Shown: positions 10,914 through 22,999 of the stretch, one piece after another
How the letters are laid out: the number at the start of each line of letters is the position of its first letter
How positions within the stretch are numbered: position 1 is the first letter of the stretch
Assembly: GCA_023653785.1 (NCBI GenBank)
Contig: JAMKCH010051647.1
Span: 89,833 to 153,832 of the forward strand
DNA from: Ophioderma brevispina
Lineage: Eukaryota; Echinodermata; Ophiuroidea; Amphilepidida; Ophiodermatidae
Direction: 5' to 3'
Length of the DNA: 64,000 bases
Position numbers and translations under genes: made by a program
Notes under the pieces: generated by a model
Database searches by the model: none
Told to the model about the DNA's origin: nothing
What the model saw: the letters and a program-made list of their open reading frames with translations, nothing else

Positions 10914-11677
10914 CACTTAACTGATAAGGGGGGGGGGGAGGTTCCTAGGGACCCATTGGTTTTTTGCGGCGTTTTTTAACGCTGCCATATAGTGGGTTAT
11001 AATTTTGTATTGTCTAATTCGTGCCGCTTGCATGGTGCATAAAAATCAATCCATGCGTGTTTTTGGTGAATTAGGGATGGGTCCCTGGAGCCCCCCCCCC
11101 TATGCACTAACGGATGTGCCCATGACAAAAATAGAAAAATCTTAAAGAGTTACTGTGATTCTGATTTTCATAATGATACATAGTGACATAAACCAAAGTA
11201 AATACATTAATCAACCCAATCCTCTTGGAAAGTATAGTATGCCATTGGTGTCATAATATTTAGATCCGTAGTAAGCGTTTACTGTAGGAAACTATGGTCC
11301 ATTATACAGGTAAACCTAAAAATATAAAAAATGGCCCGGACATTTCCTTATGTGTGCTTATATGTTAAATTAGTTCATCCTTCACCCATTAAAGCATCAG
11401 CAAAAGTCTACGTAAATCAGTGCCGAGAAAATGCGGAAACGAATTAGTGTCTTTTTGCACATTTGACGCAAAATTAAAAATCAATGTTTTGCCCCTAATT
11501 TATTACTGAAACAATTTTTTTCAGTTTTTTTTCATAGTTATTGAGGCTATTATCCTTCTAACATGGTGGGGATTTCATCTAAAAATTCCTTTGGAAAGTG
11601 TTATAGTGATGGGTCCATAAGGAGCCCCCCCCCCCTTATGCCCTAAGGAAGTGCAAACCCTTTTATGCAGTTAAGTG
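10914..11677. mobile_element. piggyBac-like non-autonomous element, copy 2
   Basis: CACTTAACTGATAAGGGG at 10914 and its inverted match (CCTTTTATGCAGTTAAGTG) ending at 11677 flank about 764 bp. The left target is TTAA (10910-10913) and the right is TTAG (11678-11681), one mismatch. G- and C-runs next to the ends and the TATGCACTAACGG motif (about 11101) match copy 1. It is inserted in the minisatellite. Confidence 0.7.
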
Positions 11678-12290
11678 TTAGCAGGATGTGAATTTAAAAT
11701 ATGGAGTGAACGGTGACAGTAAGCTAGGAATGAGGTAAGTGTTAATATGGTGCGAAGCTGGAAGTTAAGCTATGCCATCTGTGGAATGTTAAATATTGTA
11801 GAATGGCTGGAAGTTAATGTAGGACTGCGAAATGTTAAATGTGGAGGAAGGTTGAAAGTTACGCTAGGATTAGGGTTAAATGTTAAATATGGCGGAAGGA
11901 TGGAAGTTAAGCTATAGGACTGTGAAATGTTAAATATGGTGGAAGCTAGTAAGTTAGCTGGACTGTGAATGTGAAATATAGTGGACCGCTGACAGTTAAG
12001 TAGGACTGTGTTAAGTGTTAAATATAAGGGAAGGTGGCAGTTAAGTTGCCATCTGCCAAATGTTTTAAATATGTAAAGGTGGAAGCTATTGTAGGACGGC
12101 AAAATGTAAATGTGGGGAAGGTTGACAGTTAAACTAGGACTTTGAAGTGTTAATATGGTTGAAAGGATGGAAGTCAAGCTAGAACTTTGACATGTTAATA
12201 TTGTAGAAGGCTGGAAGTTAATGTAGGACTGCGAAATGTTAAATATATGGTAGAAGGGCTGGCAGTTTTTAAATATGTGAAATAGCCCCA

Positions 12291-15200
12291 AAGATCCTGA
12301 TTTGAAAGGTGCATGGAAATTGGACATTGCGTTTTTCTTACAAAGTGAAAGTTTTAGGTCAAAGTTAGCGTGAGAACGCGCTTTTCGATATTTTTCGCTA
12401 ACACATGGCGCTAACACTTTTTCATTCGTTTTTTTAAATAATTGCAGCTACAAAGATGATCATTATACGACCTGCTCAAGAAATATGAACATTCTATCTC
12501 ATTTTTTAGGTTTGCCTGTAGCACTCATTGAATGTTCCTCACATGTCCTATTCAATGTCAGGGGTCAATGCACTTTCTTTGTGTACAATTCATGGGAGAT
12601 CAAATAAATTTGGAATAAGCACTGTAGACAAATACATGTAATAAAGTACTCAAATTTCTTGAGCTGGTCAGATTTGTAATCATCTGAAGTCATGGCTGTA
12701 AACTGTAAAACAGCAAATGATGAAAGCATAGCAAATCTTGCCCTCGTGCTAAAGTTTGACTTAAAACCGTCATTTTTTAAGAAAGCGCAATGTCCATTTT
12801 CCATGCCAACTTACAAGATCAGGTCTCTTGAAGCTCATTTACGTAATTAATTATCAAGCATTTGCAAATCCCTGAAAAAAATGGTAATTAGAGTTTTTTA
12901 TTTTTTCTGCTCAAATCCTCTCCCACCACAAAATTACGGGACATGACACACGAGGGGCACTACCAGAGATTGGCAGTTCATGTTGAAATAGGACCAAAAA
13001 GAATGACAAAAAAAAAAAAACAGCCCTAATGAAAATAACCAAAAAAAAGTAATAGCCCACTCCTACTACTATTTTCATTCCGTGGTTTCAAAATTTAATG
13101 AAGTAGGGTCTATGTTCAGAGCCTGCTGCACTATGACTTATTCACTAAGAAGTAAATTAAATTATGTTGTAACATGTTGGAGGCATTTTCTGAACAACAA
13201 TTTTAGTGAATAATTCACACAACAAACAAATGTGTTCAAAATAAAAGGAGATAATAAGAGCACATTATAATTCAAACGGTCTTTTAGGAGATTAAATTAC
13301 ATTTGTATCAAAATCTGCCCTCTTTAAAAGTCGATTTTTAAAAAAAATAGTTGACTACTTCCCTTTAAAATTAGGCCTAATCGCAGTTGTTTCACATTAC
13401 ATAATTACAAAGGTTAAATTTATTTACTGAAAATATTTCATTTTAAAAAAAAATTTTATTCAAAAATTGAATAATAGTGATGAGACGATGGCAGCGCAAA
13501 AAAGGCAACGGAGTCACAAAAAATCCTGTTAGCGCGAGTCACACACACTAAAATCTTCATCAAAAAAAGGAATATAGTTCAAATGTTTTCTCTATAGTTT
13601 CTTATTTAGACAGCATACAGTAATGTTACTACCTGATCTAGACATTCGTTGCCAAGGCCGTCTCACTTGAGGAGTGAAATATGAAAAGAGAAAGACAACC
13701 CTAAATCCCCTAATTCAGATTGTCGTTTGCTGTAATGCGAGTCACAACGTTGGGTTTTTTGGGCGATTAATTCGAATAAAATTATGCTATAAATAGTATA
13801 GTAGTGAGTACCTTATTTTGGCATGATTAGATCATAGGATGTAAGTTGTTATGAGGAAAAACATGAACCAAATAGGCCTACTCTTGGTATAATTGTGGTA
13901 CATGTCATTGAATTTCATGAATTTGGTAAATGTGTATTAAAAAAACCGCAAGTAACATAAACCAAGTAAAACTAGGCTACGGAGCCCAAGTAAAAATTAA
14001 TTAAAAAAATAGTTTTAGATAAAATAATAAAGTCTGGGCCCAGCCCCTATTGTCAATAAGACAGCTTAACTAGGCCTAACTCATCCTTAGCACGAAATAG
14101 GCTAGGGCAAGTTACTATAGTTACCGTACGAAGTATAGATTCTAGACTTATGTGTACATTGGTTTAGGCTCTTGTACCATTTATATTGTTTTATGCGCCT
14201 TTACAAATGACTTACTCAGTTAATCAACTTGTCATTGCCAACTATTGCACTCTGTATTGTCTCATATGTTTTGTTTTGTCCTGTACTCTGCACATGTTTT
14301 CGTTTACGTCCGTCTTGCACATGTACGTTCTTGTCTTGTAATAAGGGTGGCCTATTACTTCGAGCTTTGCTCTGCTTGGTCACCCCACCGCTAAAAATAA
14401 TTTTTATACACTTGTATGTATTAATGGTGAAATAAAATGAACTGAACTAGATTCTAGACTTATGTGTACTATCTCTAGGCTAGTATTATAGCCACTAGTG
14501 ACTTTATATCTATAGCCTAGGACACCATTTGATTCAAGTATACACCTTTTGATTTGACGCCTAGCCTAGATAGCTTTCATGTTTTATAGTGCTGAGTCAG
14601 TAGTCAGTACAGTAGTGAAAGGGTCTACATGGTAATTGGTATATGGCAATCATTCAGTTCAACTTCAAAGCTTGGGAAAAGGGTCGCGGGTTAATTGTAG
14701 CATGACACTGTATTGCATTTCACATGACATGCACATGGAATTGGGTCAAAATCCGGTGTCATGGACATGGTGTAGCGCACGCCAACCGATCGTTACGACT
14801 GAAAGTATATATATCGTATATCACGGGCTTTTAGCTATTGTTACCCTGTTAAACCTTAACGTGCCTTGTAATTTGTATTTGGGCTAATCCAGCAAATCGC
14901 AACTCCGACCATGAGTATGACTTGTCTAGTCTAACCCATCAATCATCATGGCCTCAAGTCATGGCCCTTGCCCAACCCTAAACTAAACTAACAATAACAG
15001 ACTAAATTCATCCAGTGTTTATCGATCTCCCAGTCACACTCCCACACTTAGCCTAAGCATGCTAAGTAGGCTTAGGCCCTAGCTAAGCCTAGTACTAGTA
15101 GACTAACTAGGCTAGTGCCTAGGCCTAGGACTAGCCTTTAATTATTAATACTGGTTACTGCTGAAATAATTTATCACCGTAACTTCCGTAAGTATATACA

Positions 15201-15708
15201 TTGGCTTTTAATTTATTAACCTAAAGACAAGTGCGTGATTGTCTCAGCGCTAGACTAGGGTAGACACTCACAGTCTGCACAGAACAAAACTGATTGTAGG
15301 GTACAGTTCATGACTGAGAGAGTAGCCAAATTATATACTATAGACTCCCTGGAGTAGCTGAATTTGGAAGGATAATGGCACAGACATGACAGACAGTGCG
15401 TGTTGCTTATATTTATTTGTTTGACAGTCTAAAACTTACCTAAACAATCCTCAAGGTTTTTACACTTTCTCAATTCTCTGTAGGCCAGAATATAGGCCGC
15501 TGATTGCTATATTATTAATACTAATCCGTGTGAAAACTTCTCCGTAGTGTAGGCAGGCATGGCGATTTGTGACATGTTACGTCGGCGCACGAAGCTGAAT
15601 ATTGATCGCTTACCCACCGCCTGGCTGCGATGCCCGTGTTGGTTTTCCAACGAAAAATAGTGCATTGACCTCGGTCAAGATTAAGTTTTGTGCCACATCA
15701 GCACGCGT
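12291..15708. other. Gene-free stretch, low complexity in parts
   Basis: No exon, RNA gene or complete mobile element recognised, except the diverged fold-back copy near 14740-14830. The 14.0-15.2 kb part is rich in CTAG and TAGGC strings (for example 15043-15140), a local simple-sequence bias. Confidence 0.4.
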
Positions 15709-16106
15709 CTATGAGATTTTGGGCCGAAATTATGCTCCAGAACCATATGGTCCAGGACAAATTATGGTCCTGAAGCGTATGGTCCTGGAGCATAAATAAT
15801 TTGAAAAAATATTCTAAATATTCTCCTGGAGCATAAATTAAAAATATGCTCCAGGAGCATATTTGAATACGCTGAATATTGGCTTGGAGCATATTTGAAT
15901 ACACAAATGGTCCAGGAGCATTATAGCAATGATCCTGGAACCGTGAAGAAATATTCTGTCAAATACTGCTCCAGGAGCATTTGCCATATGGTTCTGGAGC
16001 ATGTGCATTCCCCGGTGCATTCAAATTGGACTTTCTTATGCTCCAGGACCATATGGCATTGCAGCATATGGTCCTGGAGCATAATTTCGGGCCAAAAATC
16101 TCAGAG
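15709..16106. mobile_element. MITE carrying an array of TCCTGGAGCAT palindromes
   Basis: The ends are inverted repeats (CTATGAGATTTTGGGCCGAA at 15709 and its mirror ending near 16106). Between them a palindromic word related to GCTCCAGGAGC or GGTCCTGGAGC occurs about 13 times, in both orientations, spaced roughly 20-45 bases and usually joined to ATATG or CATA. No coding capacity. Confidence 0.7.
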
Positions 16107-16844
16107 AAGCCATCAGTGGAAAGGGGGCGAAGTTGGTTAATTAAATGAGCATCCTGTGAGATTATGGATTTTGGTCGGGAACCCACCCGAAAAAAAAACA
16201 CAAAACAACAAAAACAAACAATCAAACAAACAATCAAACAAACAAGCAAAAACAAAAGCTGCTGTTGCGGGTCTATGGGTATCAAATTCAACTGTGTGAG
16301 TTAGGCAAAAAAACAACAACAACAACAACAAGGGCAGAAAGAAAAAAAGAAATAGGAAAATTTTCCTACAGTAACACAAGCACAAGTGATATCGTTCATT
16401 GTTGTGATTATTGGAGTGTAACTTTATCTACATACCAAAAATAGGTCCCGCTACCCGGTGGTAACATTTTACTGCAGATTATATACTTTTAGAAAAATGG
16501 GCGCAACTTAGAACACTTTTTACCCGTATAAAAGGTTCCATCCTTCAAATTTAAAGTCCTAGATAGGGATCATATCGTGAATGTGTTCGGTTGTGAAAAA
16601 CGGTTTTAGAGCCTAACCCTTTTTGGTTCTAAAATAAATTTCATCTTAACTTCCACGCTGGGCATTTCTGTATAAGTTAGGCCTATAACACAATAAGTCA
16701 ATGGCGTTTGAGATTCTGAATATGTCCATAAAAATAAATAATTTTGAAATGTTTATAACCCCCTCCCCCCCTCAAAAAAATTAATGCGTATGTCGACTGT
16801 ACTCGACCGCATGCAAAGAGTTAAAAAGCTTTCTCTCAGTCCTA
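16107..16844. other. Gene-free stretch with CAAA-rich tract
   Basis: 16190-16330 is an A-rich tract of CAAA, AACAAC and similar strings. The remainder shows nothing recognisable. Confidence 0.5.
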
Positions 16845-17086
16845 CACTGCAAAAACCACAGGGTGTTAAAATTGACACCGCCGGGTGTTCGAGATGACCA
16901 CAAAATTAAACGCTGTTGGTGATGCTAAATACCACCAAACGTGTTATATTTTAACACCACATAGTGTTAAAACTAACACAATATGGTTTTAAAATTACAC
17001 CAAAGGTGTTAAATTTTGACACCCTCTTGGTGTGGTCCTCCTAGAACACCAACGGTGTTAATTTTAACACCCTAGTTTTTGCAGTG
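16845..17086. mobile_element. MITE with CACTGCAAAAAC ends and GGTGTTAAAA repeats
   Basis: CACTGCAAAAAC at 16845 is mirrored by GTTTTTGCAGTG ending at 17086. GTGTTAAAAT and its complement occur repeatedly inside, so the whole 242 bp can fold. CA...TG ends of this form are common in hAT-like MITEs, but no clear 8-bp target duplication was found. Confidence 0.65.
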
Positions 17087-17463
17087 TGCCGAGAACTTTT
17101 GAAGGAATTTGAAAGAATACACATCAGAATTGTGTAAATGGTTCTGTAAACCCTTCAGACATGCATGGTCCATGACATCCTTATTTATTTTTGTTAACAT
17201 TTATTAGTGGTACGTAAATTTTATAATCAAATCCAAGATCTTTTGACTGAAATGATATGACGGGATATAAGGCTCGAAATGACATGCAACTGAATTTGGT
17301 GTTTAAATCTGTTTTCCATTTGAGTTGTTTAAGAGATTCTGTATTTTGTTTGAAATGTGTCCCTTAAGGTCTTCTGCACAACGTTGATGTATATGTCGAC
17401 CCCCCCCCAAAAAAAAACCCTTTGCCGTCGCGTTGTAATCTTTTTATCAAATTGCGGTCATTG

Positions 17464-17877
17464 GGCTATTCCAGAAAAAAATTGCCCCCCATAGAGGGCA
17501 ACAATTTTTGTTCACAAAATATCTGGAATTCCTGGCTATCCTTCCATGAATCACTTGGAATTCCAGACACTACCTTCCGTAAATTACCAGGAATTCCACG
17601 CACTACCTTCCGTAAATTACAGGAATTCCTAGACTACCAATGTAAAAAAAACATGGAATTCCCAGATGATTATGGTTAGGGGTATAGAGGGTGTTGAAAA
17701 TATTGATTTTCGTAAAAACACTGGAATTCCGTCACCCTCTATACCTAAAATGGCTGGAATTCCCACCCCGTATTGTGGTATTAGACATTAAATTTTGGAA
17801 TTCCAGCTTTCAAAAGTGACAAAGAGTCTGGAATTCCGGTGCCCTCTATAGAGGGGGGCATTTTTCTGGGAATAGCC
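17464..17877. mobile_element. MITE with nine GGAATTCC palindromes, copy 1
   Basis: GGCTATTCCAGAAAAAAATT at 17464 is mirrored by TTTTTCTGGGAATAGCC ending at 17877. Both ends are flanked by CATTG (17459-17463 and 17878-17882), a 5-bp target duplication. The inside holds nine GGAATTCC words in short variable units such as CTGGAATTCC. A truncated second copy lies at about 19542-19798, and related GGAATTC-rich DNA occurs near 57.8-58.1 kb and 59.0 kb. Confidence 0.75.
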
Positions 17878-17882
17878 CATTG

Positions 17883-19053
17883 ATGGAGTATAAATACGAC
17901 CACAGTGACACGGGGACGTTGGGAAGTGGTAAGGGTAGTGTTGTAAGCATAGTTAGTTCTTAAGACCTCTTTTGAGGAAATATTTGCTCTCAGAAGCTAA
18001 ATTTAACCATTGCAAATTCGGATCCAGCCGTGCAAATTTCTTCAAAATTCCACTTCCAAAGTCCCTATATTCTTTCGGAGACAAAAATCAGTTCGCAAGC
18101 CCCAAGTTCAGGAATCCCTATACTGAAAAGGTGATTACCCTTTCCCGGGTGAGCTAGGGCACATATGATCTGAAATTTGATTTATTATTTTGTATTTTCG
18201 TTAGGACCAAATAAACAAATACAAAATTTTATATTTTTCTAATTTAAAATAATTTTATGGTATCCACAATAAAAATATCAAGATTACAAACACCCTTTAA
18301 ACACAATAATGAGCCTAGTGCACAAATGATCTATATTTATTTTAAATACTAAAAAAGACAATTTATGTATTTTCGTTGATTGGAAGTGATCGGTTCAAGA
18401 ATTATGGGGGAATTATATGAAACGTACAAAAGCCATTTACATAAGGGGTCCAGTTGTGTTCGGTTTGGATTCTTTACGTGTATGTTTTTGACCTTTTTTG
18501 CGAGGGTTTTTTGGTGTGTTTTGTGTATGTTTTAAGGGTGATAATTTAAAAAAGTACAAGCTACGAGATACGTTTCGTTTTCAAATTTATGTTTAATAAT
18601 TCAATTGATTATATAGCTTAGCGTAAAGATTAAATACAATCCACCCTTTGTGCACTCTTATACATTTTTTCTTACAATGTGTACTAATATTTAAAGCCAC
18701 CACAGTCGTGTTCACCACAATTTAAATCTCCATTGTGTCTCTCAAATGTGTAGTTTCAGGTAACAAATATACCGTTTTTTTTCTGAAAAACGAGTATTGT
18801 AAGATCCTATACGTTTTTTAACTTTTTATGACGTCAAAGTCATTTTTCACAAGAATGTTCTTAGCCGTCACCAAATAGCAGGTAACTTTATTACAACAAT
18901 TTCCTCAAAAAATAATTTAACAAAAACAAAACCATTTCAAGAAAAAAAAAACAACTAAAAAATAGGATTTATTTCTTTACTGATGAACACGACAGTCAGT
19001 GGCTTTAACTAGAAAGTAATAAATGGATTTTGTTCAGCGAAACTTGTGAAGTT
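17883..19053. other. Gene-free stretch
   Basis: AT-rich, with no coding frame, RNA gene or repeat end that I can support. Confidence 0.4.
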
Positions 19054-19057
19054 CTAA

Positions 19058-20103
19058 CACTTAGTGGACAAGGTCTTCCTACTTCGTTGGTGGACAAGGA
19101 GATTCCATGGAACCCCGTATGGAAACCACTTTCCCGAAGGATTTTTTTGCACGAAATTTATATCACATGCAAATCCATAAGACAATAACAATTATTCAAG
19201 CAATACAATTTTGGGGCAAAGCGTTATTTTCAAATTCGAAAAAGGAACACGAATTAAAGGTGCAACGAGAGATTTTCAGGCACCCAGATATTGTGTTATA
19301 ATAGTAATTTCATATAGATTAGACAATCAATACATCTCTAACCGTGGATTTGGTAGAGAAATGCTTAAAAGAGAGAAAAAATGTGATTTTAACTTGCTTA
19401 TATTTCATATAAAACATAGGCTGAATTTCGTATTTGCTCCTATACGAAATTAGAAATTTCACAATTTCTGTTACCAAAGAAAACTTTTCTCAGCTAAATA
19501 CTGTTAGATGGGGTATTTTTGAGGGAAAGCTTTAATCAGGGCAATGTAAAAAAAACATGGAATTCCCAGAGGATTATGGTTAGGGGTATAGAGGGTGTTG
19601 AAAATATTGATTTTTTCCGGAATTTTCCTCTCGAAAAATTAAAACACTGGAATTCCGTCACCCTCTATACCTAAAATGGCTGGAATTCCCACCCCGATTT
19701 AGACATTAAATTCTGGAATTCCAGCTTTCAAAAGTGACAAAAAGTCTGGAATTCTGGTGCCCTCTATAGAGGGGGGGGGGGCATTTTTTTCTGGAATAGA
19801 TTTATAAAGGGTTAACTGAATTTTATATTATTTATTGTTTAATTACATGAATATATAAATACTTAAACAGGAAAATATTCTTGTTTTAATTAATTAATAT
19901 TTTATTGACACCCCCATTGGTGGACAAGGGGTGGGGGTCCTAGGGACCCGCACTAATTATGATATTTTTTCATGAAAAGATGCGTATCCTAAAGTTACAC
20001 ACAAAAAATATGAGTCGGTAAAAGCATAAATCGTTAGTCGTAAAACTGGCAAAATGTAGTTTGCGAGTCCCTAGGAACGCCCCCCCCCCCTTGTCCACGA
20101 GTG
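19058..20103. mobile_element. TTAA-type MITE related to copies 1 and 2, with nested GGAATTCC element
   Basis: CACTTAGTGGACAAGG at 19058 is mirrored by CCTTGTCCACGAGTG ending at 20103. The flanks are CTAA (19054-19057) and TTAA (20104-20107). The GTGGACAAGG word recurs internally (about 19091 and 19918), each time near G-rich sequence, and a C-run precedes the right end. The CAC start, TTAA target and subterminal G/C run link it to the elements at 829 and 10914. A second copy of the GGAATTCC MITE (19542-19798) is nested inside. Confidence 0.6.
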
Positions 20104-20187
20104 TTAAATACCAATTAACAATAGAGGTGGGATATAGAGGATCATATTTGGGTCATAGTTTTTAAAGAAAAAAAAAAATAAAAAATG

Positions 20188-21918
20188 CAAAAACCAGGGT
20201 GCCCCACCGAAAAATATAAAACGGCCGCCAAATTGGCCAAAAATCATCCTTTTTTACCATAACTTGATAATAATAAACTTTTGTGTATCACCTTTATTTT
20301 TGTGGCAATACCCATGTTTTGATCTGCAAGGAATCATTCTATGGATGATTTTTTTCCTATAGGGACGATTAGGATAGCAGACAAGTTGAAAACAAGGTTT
20401 GCGGTTTTCTTTCGTGCTTGTTTGTCCAATAAACCTTCGAAACGTTCTCGGTAGTTGGTCTACAACCGATCAAATGCAATTTGAGAGAAATTTGTATTCT
20501 AAAAAAATCTCCTCCTGTTACTTTAAAATTGGACTGCGAAGGCGCTTATCAAACGTTTTGAATTTTAACCGGTAGGCCATCATCATGCATCGGAATTGTC
20601 GATTCATCATTATTTTCTGAAGATTATAGAGCTGTGTAACACTTACCGTTTTCTTGTGGCATCAATTTGAAATTTGACGAAAACACTCTCATTGGAATAT
20701 ACAGGAGTCAACTAAATTCTTATGTGTGGGTTTCAATGGAGGGGTAGAAGGGCCCAGATTGAATATCCAATAAGAAATCATGAAAAGCTGTAGCGTCACC
20801 TTTAATATCAGAATTAATTTTAGCCTAAAATGCAGTCATTTCTAAACTTGATTAGATTGTTTTCGGTATATAATAATTATGCCATCAGACACCCTCTGAA
20901 CCTCATATTTATTTTGTTAGATTTCTTTAAAACTTATTTTCATTCGTTTCAAGAATAAATGCTAACATTTTGCAAAATATGCAAAAAATAAATAAATAGA
21001 AAACAAATGAAAACTTATAGCAACAGTATAAACCGCTCGTGTCAAGTCCAAAATTTGGATCAATCAGCTACCGCTATATAGAAATGTATGAGTGAAACAT
21101 GTGAAAATCATCGGAAAACGCATGTAAAAAGCCTGCGATTGTTCTACTCTTTTGGACACTGACGAACCTAGGAAACTACAACTACCAGTGGCCAGCGGAC
21201 TTAATGAACCAAATTACCTTTAGATATTCATTTACGCAACTCAGGAGAGGAGGAGATAGGTGACGAGGTTCAACTCGTGGACCTGTGAGCGCTGTATATT
21301 CCTATGGGAAATTCGCCATTGCTTGGTAAACTTGTGGATCTTATCTATGCCAGCTGAATATATGATCTATAGTTTTACCACGCATTTACAACGGTACTGG
21401 GCATACCCAGATGTCTACAGAGATCGTCATTTTGGACCACCAGGTAAAAAAATAATGTAAATAAGGAAATATACTGGAAATGCACATTACCGGTCTAAAT
21501 ATGTACAAAGCAGCTATTAATTTACCACGCGTTTTATATCATATCTGCCACAGGTGCAGGAAAATTACAGTTTTAAAACAGCAAACACCATGTAAGTAAA
21601 TTTTTCAACAAGTGCTCATAATAAAACTCTTTTCAACTTTTTAATGTTAAAATCACCATTTTAAATAGGATGCAATTTTTTTATGGGAAAGCACCCTCAG
21701 AGCTCAATTTTAAGCAAAAACTGCATTTTCAAGAAAACGAAAGGCTATGGTGAGATGAAAATTGCATAGCATTATTCGTAATACCCAAAACATAGGTATT
21801 GCCACCAAAATTAAGGAAATTGAACAAAATATAATTGAGTCATGGTCAATAATCACATTTTTGACAATTTTGTGGCTATTTTGGATTTTTCGATGGAGCA
21901 CCCTAGTTTTCACACCTT
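20188..21918. mobile_element. Element with about 150-bp diverged inverted arms
   Basis: The arm at about 20188-20340 (AACCAGGGTGCCCCACCGAA, then GTGGCAATACCCATGTTTTG) matches the reverse complement of about 21770-21918 (GGAGCACCCTAGTTTT...). The interior holds the inverted copy (20352-20526) of the 7080-7262 repeat. No transposase-like frame. Short frames near 21260-21460 are not recognisable. Confidence 0.5.
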
Positions 21919-22463
21919 TTCATTTTTTTCTTCGAAAGTGGAATCAGGGTGATTAATGTCATCAAATAAGCCTGTGTTCGAAGTGATCTGAAACATTGAC
22001 CTTCAATAGCCTACCTCAACAATATATATCAAAAATGCAATGATTTACATAACGGTCTCAACGTGAAACAATCTTTACAATCTTTAGAAAAAAAAATCTT
22101 CAAAGCTATTTTCAACATAACGTACCGACAAAAATAATCGCATGGAAATGAAACTTGTTCAAATATCAATAACGATTTGGAAATTTCAGATGAAGGCGTA
22201 TGTTGGTATATGATAAGTAGAGGTGACATTTTGGGTGCCATTTTGATAACATTAATGGAATCGTCTGCCGAAGATTAAAAAAATAACAGGAGATTCAAGA
22301 GTGACACTCGTGAAATTTCAATCGCAAAATTAAGCCTTTCTATTCTCCATCTTTTCCACAAACGATAAAGTAAAAAATCGATGAGAACTGCAGCAAGTTG
22401 ACCTTCACTCTCTTTAAGTTTGTTTTCGTAAATGTCAATGGGACAAGACAGAATGTGTTGATA

Positions 22464-22602
22464 CACACACACACACGCACACACACAAACACACACCTAC
22501 GCACGCACGAACACGCACGAACACACACACACGCGCACGCACGCACACACACACACATCACACACTCACACACACACACACACACACCCACACACACACA
22601 CT
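22464..22602. repeat. (AC)n microsatellite
   Basis: A compound CA-rich simple repeat of about 140 bases with interspersed CACG. Frames reading it as Thr/His or Val/Cys repeats are artefacts of the repeat. Confidence 0.95.
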
Positions 22603-22841
22603 CTGCAAAAAGGAGGCAATTTACATGTAATAGTAACCCACGCCATCACCGATCCTCCATGCACCATATCTGTCATGTTCCTTAATGTAGATGTCAAGGG
22701 ACCTCTGCGAAGGCAAGCTGCAGACTCTGACCTGTCCATCATTGAAGTCCAAGCAAAACCCAATTTCATCAGTTAATAATCCCTGAACTTCCCTTATACT
22801 CTGTCAGGCGACGTTGAGCAAGTTGCAAGTGGGATCCTGAA

Positions 22842-22997
22842 GGGGTGTTTCCACAAGGTGACACCCTTCTTTCTGACACCCTTGAATTCGGAAACCTTAA
22901 CGGAATAAACCACACGGTATATGTGGTTTATTCAGTTAAGGTTTCCGAATTCATAAGGGTGTCAGAAAGAAGGGTGTCACCTTATGGAAACACCCAT
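22842..22997. mobile_element. Near-perfect 156-bp hairpin element
   Basis: The left arm (GGGTGTTTCCACAAGGTGAC, continuing through TCGGAAACCTTAACGGAATA) is repeated almost exactly in reverse complement around a centre near 22918. Each arm is about 75 bp with very few mismatches, so the insertion is young. The size suggests a fold-back MITE. Confidence 0.75.
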
Positions 22998-22999
22998 CC

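Larger units (their letters stand above)
9410..12290. repeat. 45-bp minisatellite array, interrupted twice
   Basis: A monomer close to AAATATGGTGGAAGGCTGGA plus AGTTAAGCTAGGACTGTGAA plus ATGTT is repeated over 9410-9950, 10590-10910 and 11680-12290. Substitutions and indels between copies are many. The breaks are filled by the elements at 9953-10589 and 10914-11677. Because 45 is divisible by 3, long open frames arise by chance (a 215-codon minus-strand frame at 11770-12417) and should not be read as a gene. Confidence 0.85.

Noticed and set aside
11770..12417. Longest open frame in the window (215 codons, minus strand)
   Set aside because: It is the 45-bp minisatellite read in a stop-free frame. 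The protein repeats every 15 residues with no domain.
15709..16106. CRISPR-like array
   Set aside because: The repeats are palindromic in mixed orientation with irregular spacing, lie between terminal inverted repeats, and there are no cas genes. It is a eukaryotic MITE.
21260..21460. Short exon-like frame ending GPPG before GTAAAA
   Set aside because: Only a weak donor, no family match, and it lies within a repeat element.
22275..22685. Cys/Val and Thr/His repeat frames
   Set aside because: Translation of the (AC)n microsatellite.
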